A DNA stretch of 12,414 bases from Sediminispirochaeta sp. GTDB taxonomy: Bacteria > Spirochaetota > Spirochaetia > DSM-16054 > Sediminispirochaetaceae. A program made the position numbers and the translations under genes. The notes beneath the pieces are model-generated. The model was not told the origin of the DNA, did not search any database, and saw only the letters and a program-made list of their open reading frames with translations. Positions 1-6,363 of this stretch are shown piece after piece. The number at the start of each line of letters is the position of its first letter. The first letter of the stretch is position 1. The stretch spans positions 1 to 12,414 of the forward strand of contig DSBN01000285.1 of assembly GCA_011046055.1 (NCBI GenBank), in the 5' to 3' direction.

Positions 1-3
1 CCA

Positions 4-1662
4 CTACTGCTTCCACTCCAGTACGCTGGGATCGTAATCCTCCGGCGGCTCATAGCCCAGAAGCTCGATGGTGGTGGCCGCCAGAGAGGAGATTCCCAAT
101 CCTCGACGCAGCTGCTGCGAGTACTCCCCCCGGTACTCCGGGTCGTAGATGATACAGGGAACCTGATTGAGGGAGTGGCTAGTTTTAGCCTGGGGCTTGC
201 CGTTGGGGTGCCGAAGGATCTCACCAGTTTTTTTATCCCGGGCAAACATGTCGTCGGAGTTGCCGTGATCGGCGCTGACGATCATCACCCCGCCGGCCTT
301 CTCCACCGCCTTTTTTACCCGTCCTAGAGACAGGTCCAGAGCCTCCATCGCGCACAAGACCGCCTCGTATATTCCGGTGTGACCGACCATATCGCCGTTG
401 GGGTAGTTGAACTTGATCAGCCGGTACTCCCCGCTCTCGATCGCCTCGATGACCTGGTCGGTGATCTCGGCGGCCTTCATCCAGGGACGTTGCTCGAAGG
501 GGACGTTGTCCGATTTGACCTCTACGTAGGTCTCCAGCTCCTCGCTGAACTTGCCGGTACGGTTGCCGTTGAAGAAGTAGGTCACATGGCCGAACTTCTG
601 GGTCTCGCTGATCGAATACTGCCTCAGCCCCGAGGCTACCAGGTACTCGGCCATGGTGCGCTCTATTGAGGGGGGCTGGACGAGAAACTGTCGGGGCACA
701 TGGAGGTCTCCGTCGTACTCCATCATCCCGGCGTACTCCACCCGGGGCACCCTTTTGCGGTCGAACTCTTGAAAATCCTCCCCCGCCTCAAAGGCCTTGG
801 TGATCTCTAGTGCTCGATCGCCCCGAAAATTGAACAGGATGAAGCTGTCTCCGTCCTCGACCGTACCTACGGCCTTGCCGTTTTCGGCGACCACGAAGGG
901 CGGGAGGTCCTGGTCAATCGCCCCGGTCTCCCGCCGCAGAGTCTCGATCGCCTCGTGGGCCGAGGCGAACTGTCGTCCCTCTCCTAGCACGTGGATCTCC
1001 CAACCGCGTCGGACCATCTCCCAGTCCGCCCCGTAGCGGTCCATGGTGATCTTCATCCGTCCGCCTCCGGAGGCAATGCGAGCGTCGAAGCTTTCGTCGG
1101 AGAGTTCGGCGAGAAAATCCTGCATCGGATCCACATACTCGAGGGCGGAGGTCTCACCCACGTCACGACCGTCGAGCAGCGCGTGTACCCGCACCCGGGA
1201 GACCCCCTCCTCCTTGGCCTTCCGCAGCATGGACTTCAGATGATCGATGTGAGAGTGGACGTTGCCGTCGGAGAGCAGGCCCAAGAAGTGGAGGGTCCGG
1301 CCGTCTTTTTTCACCTTATCCACGAGTTTCTTCCACACCTCACCTCGATAGAGGCTGCCGTCCTCGATGGCCTGGTTGACCCGTTTTGCCCCTTGAGCGT
1401 AGACCCGTCCGCAGCCGATGGCGTTGTGTCCCACCTCGCTGTTGCCCATGTCCCCATCGTCGGGCAGTCCCACGGCGGTGCCGTGAGCTTTGAGCTCGGT
1501 ATAGGGCCACTTCTCTCTCAACTCGTCCAAAACCTCCGTCCGAGCTTCGGCTACTCCGTCGCCCTCTCGGTATTTACCTATACCCACACCGTCCAAAATG
1601 GCCAGGACCACCGGACCTCGGCGGGATTCGAAATTATGCTTTTTTTTCAGTGCTTTCACCAT
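4..1662 (-). CDS. gpmI: 2,3-bisphosphoglycerate-independent phosphoglycerate mutase
   Basis: Interconverts 3- and 2-phosphoglycerate in cytoplasmic glycolysis and gluconeogenesis without the 2,3-bisphosphoglycerate cofactor. Family hallmarks are visible in order: LDGVG near residue 24 (first metal Asp), GNSEVGH near 73-79 with the catalytic Ser, GLLSDGNVHSH near 127-137, LLDGRD near 161-166, GDMVGH near 422-427 (metal Asp and His), SADHGNSDD near 462-470, and a late TSHS His near 494. The 552 residues are slightly longer than the roughly 510 of many bacterial enzymes. The frame stays open upstream, but the ATG at 1662 is chosen because GAGGA lies 8 bases before it (1671-1675) and family homology starts just after it. 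The start lies inside the end of the CDF gene (29-base overlap), so translation is probably coupled. The stop is TAG at 4-6. Enzymes of this family need two divalent metals, commonly manganese. Confidence 0.96.
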   Translation of the reverse strand: MVKALKKKHNFESRRGPVVLAILDGVGIGKYREGDGVAEARTEVLDELREKWPYTELKAHGTAVGLPDDGDMGNSEVGHNAIGCGRVYAQGAKRVNQAIEDGSLYRGEVWKKLVDKVKKDGRTLHFLGLLSDGNVHSHIDHLKSMLRKAKEEGVSRVRVHALLDGRDVGETSALEYVDPMQDFLAELSDESFDARIASGGGRMKITMDRYGADWEMVRRGWEIHVLGEGRQFASAHEAIETLRRETGAIDQDLPPFVVAENGKAVGTVEDGDSFILFNFRGDRALEITKAFEAGEDFQEFDRKRVPRVEYAGMMEYDGDLHVPRQFLVQPPSIERTMAEYLVASGLRQYSISETQKFGHVTYFFNGNRTGKFSEELETYVEVKSDNVPFEQRPWMKAAEITDQVIEAIESGEYRLIKFNYPNGDMVGHTGIYEAVLCAMEALDLSLGRVKKAVEKAGGVMIVSADHGNSDDMFARDKKTGEILRHPNGKPQAKTSHSLNQVPCIIYDPEYRGEYSQQLRRGLGISSLAATTIELLGYEPPEDYDPSVLEWKQ

Positions 1663-2629
1663 AGTACAGCTCCTCGTTTTCGACGGTCTCTTCGCCGTCG
1701 TTTTGGAGATTGTTGCGGGAAATACCGAACCTCTCCTTTCTCTCCTCATTACCCAACGGTTCGACATGGATATGCACGTCGTAGACATTATCCACTTCCC
1801 GATGAACATTTCTCTCCACCTTCATCGCCAGCTCATGCCCCTCTCGGACACTCAGGTCGCCGTCCACCTCGATATCCATATCGATAATGTATCGGGTGTT
1901 AAACTGCCGGATCCTCATTTTATGAGGATTGCAGACCCCATCCACCGCCATGCTCGCTCGGCACACCTCGCGATAAATATCCCGGTTCTTCAACCCGTCC
2001 ATCAGCTCTACGTTGGTATCCATAAATATACCGTAGCCTATCCAGACTATCCACAAGCCCACTCCGCAACCGAGAACCGTGTCGAGAATCGGCATCCCGA
2101 GGCGAATGGTAAAAAACAGCCCCAGCAGCACGCTGGCGGAGATCATCACGTCCATACTCATGTTTTTTGCATCGGCGATGAGCATGGAGCTGTTGGCCTT
2201 CTTGCCGGCGTGCCATTTGACCAGTGCCAGGAAGATCTTCACCACAATCGAAAGAGCCGCCACCAGCAAGGTTAAACGGTTCGGGAGGCTTCGTCCTTCT
2301 CCGGAGATTAGGTGTTGAATCGTGGACAGAGTCAGCTGGGCTCCGGCAAATATGATGATGAACGAAAGGAGCTTGGTGGCGATGGTCTCGGCCCGCCCGT
2401 GGCCGTAGGGATGCTGCTCGTCCGGGGGCCTTTCGACGATCCTGCCGGTAAAGAGAGTCACCAGCGAAGTCACCACGTCGGTGACCGTATCGATCCCCGC
2501 CCCCACCAGAGCCAGGGAGTGGCCCCAAAAGCCGACAATCAACTGCAGAACCGACAACAGCCCATTGCCGACAACTCCGATGATTGAGGCCCGCTCGATG
2601 TACTTTACGCGATCGTTATTTTTTTCCAT
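1634..2629 (-). CDS. Cation diffusion facilitator (CDF) family metal efflux transporter
   Basis: Inner-membrane divalent metal/proton antiporter of 331 residues. About six hydrophobic segments fill residues 12-205. A cytoplasmic ferredoxin-like domain follows (about 210-292) and ends in the typical HIHVEP motif, then a charged 40-residue tail. Aligned to the known zinc transporter YiiP, the transport site in segment 2 is D47-xxx-D51 (GAGIDTVTD), as usual. Segment 5 reads ADAKNMSMD, giving N156-xxx-D160 where zinc CDFs have His-xxx-Asp. That argues against a standard zinc transporter and fits manganese or iron, though this is inference. The conserved HPYGHGRAE loop is present (73-81). The ATG at 2629 has AGGGG only one base upstream, too close for normal use. 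No better ATG, GTG or TTG exists before the upstream in-frame stop, so the start is the least certain part. The gene lies 60 bases after the peptidase gene and overlaps gpmI. Confidence 0.9.
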   Translation of the reverse strand: MEKNNDRVKYIERASIIGVVGNGLLSVLQLIVGFWGHSLALVGAGIDTVTDVVTSLVTLFTGRIVERPPDEQHPYGHGRAETIATKLLSFIIIFAGAQLTLSTIQHLISGEGRSLPNRLTLLVAALSIVVKIFLALVKWHAGKKANSSMLIADAKNMSMDVMISASVLLGLFFTIRLGMPILDTVLGCGVGLWIVWIGYGIFMDTNVELMDGLKNRDIYREVCRASMAVDGVCNPHKMRIRQFNTRYIIDMDIEVDGDLSVREGHELAMKVERNVHREVDNVYDVHIHVEPLGNEERKERFGISRNNLQNDGEETVENEELYYGESTEKKA

Positions 2630-2645
2630 ACCCCTAATGTACTCA

Positions 2646-2651
2646 ATTATC
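2646..2651 (-). promoter_or_regulatory. Possible -10 element before the CDF gene
   Basis: On the minus strand the 60-base gap contains GATAAT, one mismatch from TATAAT, 16 bases before the CDF ATG. No convincing -35 lies 16-18 bases further upstream, and no terminator hairpin with a T-run separates the genes. This could be an internal promoter giving a very short leader, or chance in a locally AT-rich spot. Weak support only. Confidence 0.2.
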
Positions 2652-2689
2652 GGAATTGCGGGAAGAAATCGCCGTCCCGTCGGGTAAAT

Positions 2690-4498
2690 TTATTGCTTCC
2701 CGCCAATTTCGGCGGTCGCCTTCTCGAGCCAAGCGCGCAGCTCCTGGCCCAGATGGGGCGACAGTTCACCGAAGACCCGGCGATGGTAGGAGTTCACCCA
2801 CTCCAGCTCGTGCGCGCTCATGAGGGCCGGGTCGATCAGCCGCCGCTCCAAGGGACAGAGACTGAGGGTCTCGAAGCCGAAAAACCGCCCAAAGGGGGTG
2901 CTGAAGAGCTCTTCCGCCAGAATGAGGTTTTCGATCCTTATCCCGTATCTCCCCTCCCGGTACAAGCCCGGTTCGTTGGAGCAGACCATCCCCGGGCGAA
3001 TATCCACATCCACCAAACGGGTGCTGATGCTCTGCGGCCCTTCATGGACGTTGAGAAAAAACCCAACGCCGTGCCCCGTCCCGTGCCCGTACTGCATGCC
3101 CCGCTCCCAGAGCGGGGCGCGGGCCAGGGTATCCAGCTGAAAGCCCCGACTCCCCTCGGGAAAGCGCGTCCGGGCCAGGGCAATGTGGCCTTTGAGGACG
3201 GTTGTGTAATCCTCTCGCTGTTCCGGACTCGGCTCTCCCAGGGCGATGGTGCGGGTGATATCGGTGGTTCCGTCCAGGTAGTGTCCTCCCGAGTCCACCA
3301 GCAACAGACCTGGACCGTCGATCCGAGCCGACCGCCCTTCAACGGCGCTGTAGTGAATCACCGCGCCGTTTTCCCGGAATCCCACTATGGGTTGAAAACT
3401 CTGGCCCATGAAGCCGTCCTGCCGGCTTCGAAAGCGCTCCAGTGCCTGCCCCACTGAGTACTCATCCAGCTCGACTCCATCCTCCCAACCGTGGCGGAGC
3501 CAGTGGATGAACCCGGTCATGGCCACTCCGTCCTTGACCATCGCTCGCCGAAACCCGGCAACCTCGGTCTCGTTCTTCACCGCCTTCAGCTCGGTGGTCA
3601 CGTCGGTCTTTTCCAAGGTTCCGCACAAGCTGGAGATGAGAGCGCCCAACTCGGCGTTGCAAGTCTCCGGGTTCACACGGACCCGGTCGGCGCGGGCAAG
3701 TTTTTTTTCCAGTACCTCTTTCACCCGGTCATACTCGACGACTTCTACTCCCTCCTCCTCCAGCAGGGAGCGCAGCTCGGAGGAGAGTTTCGACGGGTCC
3801 AATAGCAAAACAGCCTCCTCGCGTCCTACCAGGGCGTAGCTGAGAAAAAGCGGGTTGTAAGGGATGTCGCTGCCCCGAAGGTTGAAGAGCCAGGCGATAT
3901 CCGCCAGCGACGAGAGAAATAGATAATCGCAGTGCTCCTGCCAGAGCGACTTTCTCACTTGTTCGAGTTTTTCTTGTCGGCTGACCCCAGCGTAACGTAC
4001 ATCGTGCTGAAAAACATCCTGCCTCTCCACTGGAGGACGGTCCGACCACACCCGATCCAACAGATCTTCGCCGACACGAAAGACTATTCCGTGTCTGGAG
4101 AGCTGGGCCTTCAAAGCTCTCTCCCTCGATACCGCGATACTCTCCGCCGCCGCCGTGACCACCGATCCGGGCGAGAGCTGCTTCGCCAACCAGTCGATCA
4201 AACTCACCGTTCCCGGGAGACCTTCCTTGAATAGATCGATCCCCGATCCTTGGAGCTGATCGGTGGCTTGCAGGTGGTACCGCGAATCAGTCCACAGCCC
4301 CGCCGCCTCCAGACCTACCGCCACGGTTCCCGCCGATCCGCTGAAGCCGCTGATCCACTCTCGGCCCCTCCATCGCGGGCTGACATATTCGCTCATATGG
4401 GGGTCGGTTCCGAAAATCAAATAGGCCGCTACCCCTTCGGCGCGCATCTCAGCTCTCAGCGCGTCGATTCTCTCCGCTATTGTACCGTCTTTTGTCAT
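2690..4498 (-). CDS. pepP: Xaa-Pro aminopeptidase (aminopeptidase P, M24B, three-domain type)
   Basis: Cytoplasmic metallopeptidase that removes an N-terminal residue preceding proline. At 602 residues it matches the long, XPNPEP1-like three-domain form rather than the roughly 440-residue E. coli PepP. Two creatinase-like N-terminal domains cover about 8-150 and 165-300, and the pita-bread catalytic domain about 310-545. A C-terminal extension typical of the long form follows (about 545-600). All five expected metal ligands are visible: D402 in LLVDSGG, D413 in DGTTDITRT, H476 in GHGTGHGVG, E509 in SNEPG and E523 in GIRIENL. H382 in IHYSA matches a conserved substrate-binding His. The ATG at 4498 has GGAGG 6 bases upstream (4505-4509). 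The gene follows the acetyltransferase after 25 bases, so they are probably cotranscribed. Members of this family commonly use manganese. Confidence 0.94.
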   Translation of the reverse strand: MTKDGTIAERIDALRAEMRAEGVAAYLIFGTDPHMSEYVSPRWRGREWISGFSGSAGTVAVGLEAAGLWTDSRYHLQATDQLQGSGIDLFKEGLPGTVSLIDWLAKQLSPGSVVTAAAESIAVSRERALKAQLSRHGIVFRVGEDLLDRVWSDRPPVERQDVFQHDVRYAGVSRQEKLEQVRKSLWQEHCDYLFLSSLADIAWLFNLRGSDIPYNPLFLSYALVGREEAVLLLDPSKLSSELRSLLEEEGVEVVEYDRVKEVLEKKLARADRVRVNPETCNAELGALISSLCGTLEKTDVTTELKAVKNETEVAGFRRAMVKDGVAMTGFIHWLRHGWEDGVELDEYSVGQALERFRSRQDGFMGQSFQPIVGFRENGAVIHYSAVEGRSARIDGPGLLLVDSGGHYLDGTTDITRTIALGEPSPEQREDYTTVLKGHIALARTRFPEGSRGFQLDTLARAPLWERGMQYGHGTGHGVGFFLNVHEGPQSISTRLVDVDIRPGMVCSNEPGLYREGRYGIRIENLILAEELFSTPFGRFFGFETLSLCPLERRLIDPALMSAHELEWVNSYHRRVFGELSPHLGQELRAWLEKATAEIGGKQ

Positions 4499-4523
4499 CA
4501 GTATCCTCCGTAAAGTCAGGTCT

Positions 4524-5345
4524 CTATCGACGATGCCGCTCCATCCAACTCACCGCGAAATCGACACAGAGGGGCTGTGAAAACAGCCGGCAATCCGCCA
4601 GCCCCACCCGTCCCCTCTTGATTTCGTCGCCGTGCTTTTTCTCAAAAGCCCGGCCGATCTCCGCGAAGTCATCGGAATCGATGTTTATATCCTTGAACCA
4701 CTTCCAGCGCCGGTGCCCCCCCACCAGGACCGGCGCTGCCGAGTCCACCACCTTTTTCGAACCGTAATCAGCCCTATATTCGGCCAGATGGAAGGAAGTG
4801 TTGCTCTCGTAACCGGCTCCCAGCAGCAGTACTTGAGCCTGACGATCGTAGAGCCTTGCCAAGGGCGAGTCATCTCCCAAAGCGAAATCAAGCCCGTGCC
4901 CCTCAGCGCTCTCCCGCGCCCTCTCTCCCCAGAAGCTAAATGACAGCTGGGGATGCGTGCTTCGGACCACTTCCGGCCAGGTTCGAAATAGTTCCGCCGT
5001 CACCCCTATTCCCCGGGTGGGGGTACGGTCGGGATCGTAGGCGGGCATCTCTTCACGAATCGTCTCCCACCACGACTCAGGGACCGGAGGGTGCTGCCAG
5101 CCGGAGGGATCTGACAGGTCACCCGAGTGCGCCGGCATCACCAGGAGCCCCCAGGGCCGAATAATTTCCTGCAGAGCTTCGATCAGAGTCCTCGCCCCGC
5201 CGCAGACCCAACCGACGGAACTCAAGGAACTGTGCACCACCAGCTCCATCCCCGCCCGAACTCCTATGATCCGCAAGTCCTCCACCAGGCGATCCCTAGT
5301 GATCGGCCGCTCTCCAGTCTTGTGGATAAGATCAGCCTCTTTCAT
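4524..5345 (-). CDS. AAC(3)/YokD family N-acetyltransferase
   Basis: Acetyl-CoA-dependent acetyltransferase of the Antibiotic_NAT superfamily, which includes aminoglycoside 3-N-acetyltransferases. Family features run the full 273 residues: VHSSLSSVGWVCGG (37-50), MPAHSGDLSDPSGW (70-83), MPAYDPDRTPTR (100-111), HPQLSFSFWG (131-140), LGDDSPLARLY (156-166) and the active-site stretch ESNTSFHLAE (180-189) with H186. Many chromosomal members have unknown substrates, and the location at the head of a metabolic operon gives no evidence of drug resistance. The ATG at 5345 is fixed by an in-frame TAG two codons upstream, but no Shine-Dalgarno sequence is visible before it. The first gene of a probable four-gene minus-strand run, it is divergent from the FeoC-like gene. 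Confidence 0.88.
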   Translation of the reverse strand: MKEADLIHKTGERPITRDRLVEDLRIIGVRAGMELVVHSSLSSVGWVCGGARTLIEALQEIIRPWGLLVMPAHSGDLSDPSGWQHPPVPESWWETIREEMPAYDPDRTPTRGIGVTAELFRTWPEVVRSTHPQLSFSFWGERARESAEGHGLDFALGDDSPLARLYDRQAQVLLLGAGYESNTSFHLAEYRADYGSKKVVDSAAPVLVGGHRRWKWFKDINIDSDDFAEIGRAFEKKHGDEIKRGRVGLADCRLFSQPLCVDFAVSWMERHRR

Positions 5346-5456
5346 GAACTAAGAGTACCACAGAGGTCTGCTCTGGGAAAGAGTAAGCTTACGGATTGTA
5401 CACTCTGATTCCTTAAGCCAATTTCCAAATCTCAACAAAATAGCTATATTAGTGAT
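5346..5456. promoter_or_regulatory. Divergent promoter region between acetyltransferase and feoC-like genes
   Basis: This 111-base AT-rich spacer serves both directions. On the plus strand TTTCCA (5422-5427), a 17-base spacer and TATATT (5445-5450) form a good sigma-70 promoter. The predicted transcript start falls at or next to the feoC-like ATG (5457), which has no Shine-Dalgarno. On the minus strand TACAAT (5395-5400) is a good -10, but the nearest -35-like hexamer, TTGGCT (5416-5421), is only 15 bases away. Box choices are by eye. Confidence 0.5.
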
Positions 5457-5744
5457 ATGCTAAAAAATATTCTCGCGAAGATTGTAGAATCACGCGCGGT
5501 GAACTACCGTGATATCGCTGCTCAAACACATATACCTGAACCCATGGTCCGACAGATGGTATGGGAACTGGAACGCCTTGGCTATTTGAGACCCGTCATG
5601 CAGGGCTGCAGCCAAAGCGCCTGCAGCGGCTGTGGGATGAAGTGCGGTATCAAAACCCCGCTGCAAAAAGCCTTTGTTCTCACCAGTAAGGGGAGGGGAT
5701 TTCTTCATGCTGGAGGTGTGGTGGAGGAAGATGAGAGAGACTAA
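5457..5744 (+). CDS. feoC: FeoC-like winged-helix protein with Cys cluster
   Basis: Small cytoplasmic protein of 95 residues resembling FeoC, the accessory or regulatory component of Feo ferrous iron uptake. Residues 1-48 read as a winged helix: helix 1 LKNILAKIV, helices YRDIAAQTHI and PEPMVRQMVWELERLGYL, then the wing. Four cysteines follow, C51-x4-C56-x2-C59-x3-C63. This resembles the FeoC iron-sulfur motif, though the last spacing is shorter than in enterobacterial FeoC. A second hydrophobic strand (KAFVLTSKGRGFL, 71-83) and an acidic tail follow. The ATG at 5457 lacks a ribosome binding site and lies where transcription is predicted to start, so a leaderless message is plausible. It is converging on the FeoA-like gene with stops overlapping by 4 bases. 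It might instead be a separate iron-sulfur transcription regulator. The family call is good, the function is inferred from neighbours. Confidence 0.78.
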   Translation: MLKNILAKIVESRAVNYRDIAAQTHIPEPMVRQMVWELERLGYLRPVMQGCSQSACSGCGMKCGIKTPLQKAFVLTSKGRGFLHAGGVVEEDERD

Positions 5745-5974
5745 TCGAGGAGAATCACCCGGACTTTTTGGGCCATACCGGTGCCTAGAACGACTTTGGC
5801 ACCGTATATCCCGACCAGCAGAGGCCCTATGCCGTCGTTACGAATCACTTTGAGCCTCTCTCCGGTGATTATACCCAGATCGTAGAGTTTTTTCTGCGCC
5901 AGCCGCCCGCCGGAGATAGCGACCACTCGTACGCCGTGTCCGGCTCTCACGCTGTCCAGGGTCCTGCTTTCCAT
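5741..5974 (-). CDS. feoA: FeoA domain protein (first of two, on the opposite strand)
   Basis: A 77-residue single SH3-like FeoA domain: opening turn LDSVRAGHGVRVVAISGG, helix LAQKKLYDLGI, ITGERLKVI, a central GPLLVGIYGAKVVLG hairpin and the closing A-x-K-V-R-V strand. FeoA proteins act with FeoB in ferrous iron uptake at the cytoplasmic face of the membrane. It is opposite in strand to the feoA2-feoB pair, so it must be expressed separately. The ATG at 5974 has no Shine-Dalgarno; directly upstream is an inverted repeat of TGACAG half-sites. The stop TAG (5741-5743) interlocks with the TAA (5742-5744) of the FeoC-like gene. GGPLL-type and lone FeoA domains also occur as regulators' C-termini, but no DNA-binding part is present here. 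Confidence 0.87.
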   Translation of the reverse strand: MESRTLDSVRAGHGVRVVAISGGRLAQKKLYDLGIITGERLKVIRNDGIGPLLVGIYGAKVVLGTGMAQKVRVILLD

Positions 5975-6011
5975 CTGTCAAGATACTGACAGCAAAAAAG
6001 GGATGCTGTCA
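5975..6011. promoter_or_regulatory. Candidate operator: three TGACAG/CTGTCA half-sites
   Basis: CTGTCA (5975-5980), TGACAG (5987-5992) and CTGTCA (6006-6011) alternate in orientation. The first two form a perfect 6-base inverted repeat with a 6-base spacer. The last two extend to 7 bases (TGACAGC/GCTGTCA) around an 11-base A-rich spacer. The two CTGTCAA copies are 31 bases apart, about three helical turns. On the minus strand one copy supplies a perfect TTGACA (6007-6012), and the other directly precedes the feoA1 ATG. The bound protein, if any, is unknown; it does not match the Fur or DtxR consensus I know. Confidence 0.5.
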
Positions 6012-6072
6012 ATCGGCCAAAGTGTTATTATGGATTAACTTTTTCTAGGCATCATGAACTTGCCACTGAGCG

Positions 6073-6100
6073 AATAGCTATGCTAAGTTCCAAAGCGAGG
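6073..6100 (+). promoter_or_regulatory. Probable -10 region and ribosome binding site for feoA2-feoB
   Basis: AATAGCTAT (6073-6081) is shared exactly with the feoC-like promoter (5439-5447). TATGCT (6079-6084) is the corresponding -10 candidate, but no good -35 is visible at the usual spacing. GAGG (6097-6100) lies 11 bases before the feoA2 ATG, a long but usable spacing. Confidence 0.35.
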
Positions 6101-6111
6101 TATACAAACAT

Positions 6112-6363
6112 ATGAACACAGCCTTAAGCGAATGTCGCGAAGGTGACACCGTGGTCATCACCAGACTCTCCGGATCGGGAGCTTTCAAAAAAAGGCTTCT
6201 GGACCTGGGCTTTCGTAAGGGCCAGAAGCTGAGTATCATCCGCTATGCCCCCTTGAAAGACCCCATGGAGGTGCGAATCGGCGACAGCAACGTCTCCCTA
6301 CGGGTCGAAGAGGCCGAGCAGGTCGCGGTGAGCTGTACGGAGGAGCACGGCGATGAATCCTAA
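6112..6363 (+). CDS. feoA: Ferrous iron transport protein A (second FeoA, coupled to feoB)
   Basis: An 83-residue FeoA domain that assists FeoB. Visible elements: ALSECREGDTVVITRLSG, the helix FKKRLLDLGFRKGQ, the classical strand pair IIRYAPLKDPMEV (compare APLGDP in E. coli FeoA) and a closing EEAEQVAVS. It resembles classical FeoA more than the 77-residue copy on the other strand. The TAA stop (6361-6363) lies inside feoB, an 11-base overlap, and the feoB ribosome binding site lies within this gene, so the pair is translationally coupled. Expression probably starts in the spacer 5975-6111. Confidence 0.93.
   Translation: MNTALSECREGDTVVITRLSGSGAFKKRLLDLGFRKGQKLSIIRYAPLKDPMEVRIGDSNVSLRVEEAEQVAVSCTEEHGDES

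Noticed and set aside
1663..1809. Upstream extension of the gpmI frame by 49 codons
   Set aside because: It runs antiparallel in meaning with the CDF gene in another frame, has no family similarity, and a good GAGGA-ATG pair lies at the homology start (1662).
991..1887. 298-codon plus-strand open frame
   Set aside because: Antisense to gpmI and the CDF gene, no recognisable domain; typical shadow frame in GC-rich coding DNA.
4524..5345. Acquired aminoglycoside resistance gene
   Set aside because: No transposon, integron or repeat nearby, composition like its neighbours, and a close-packed operon context.
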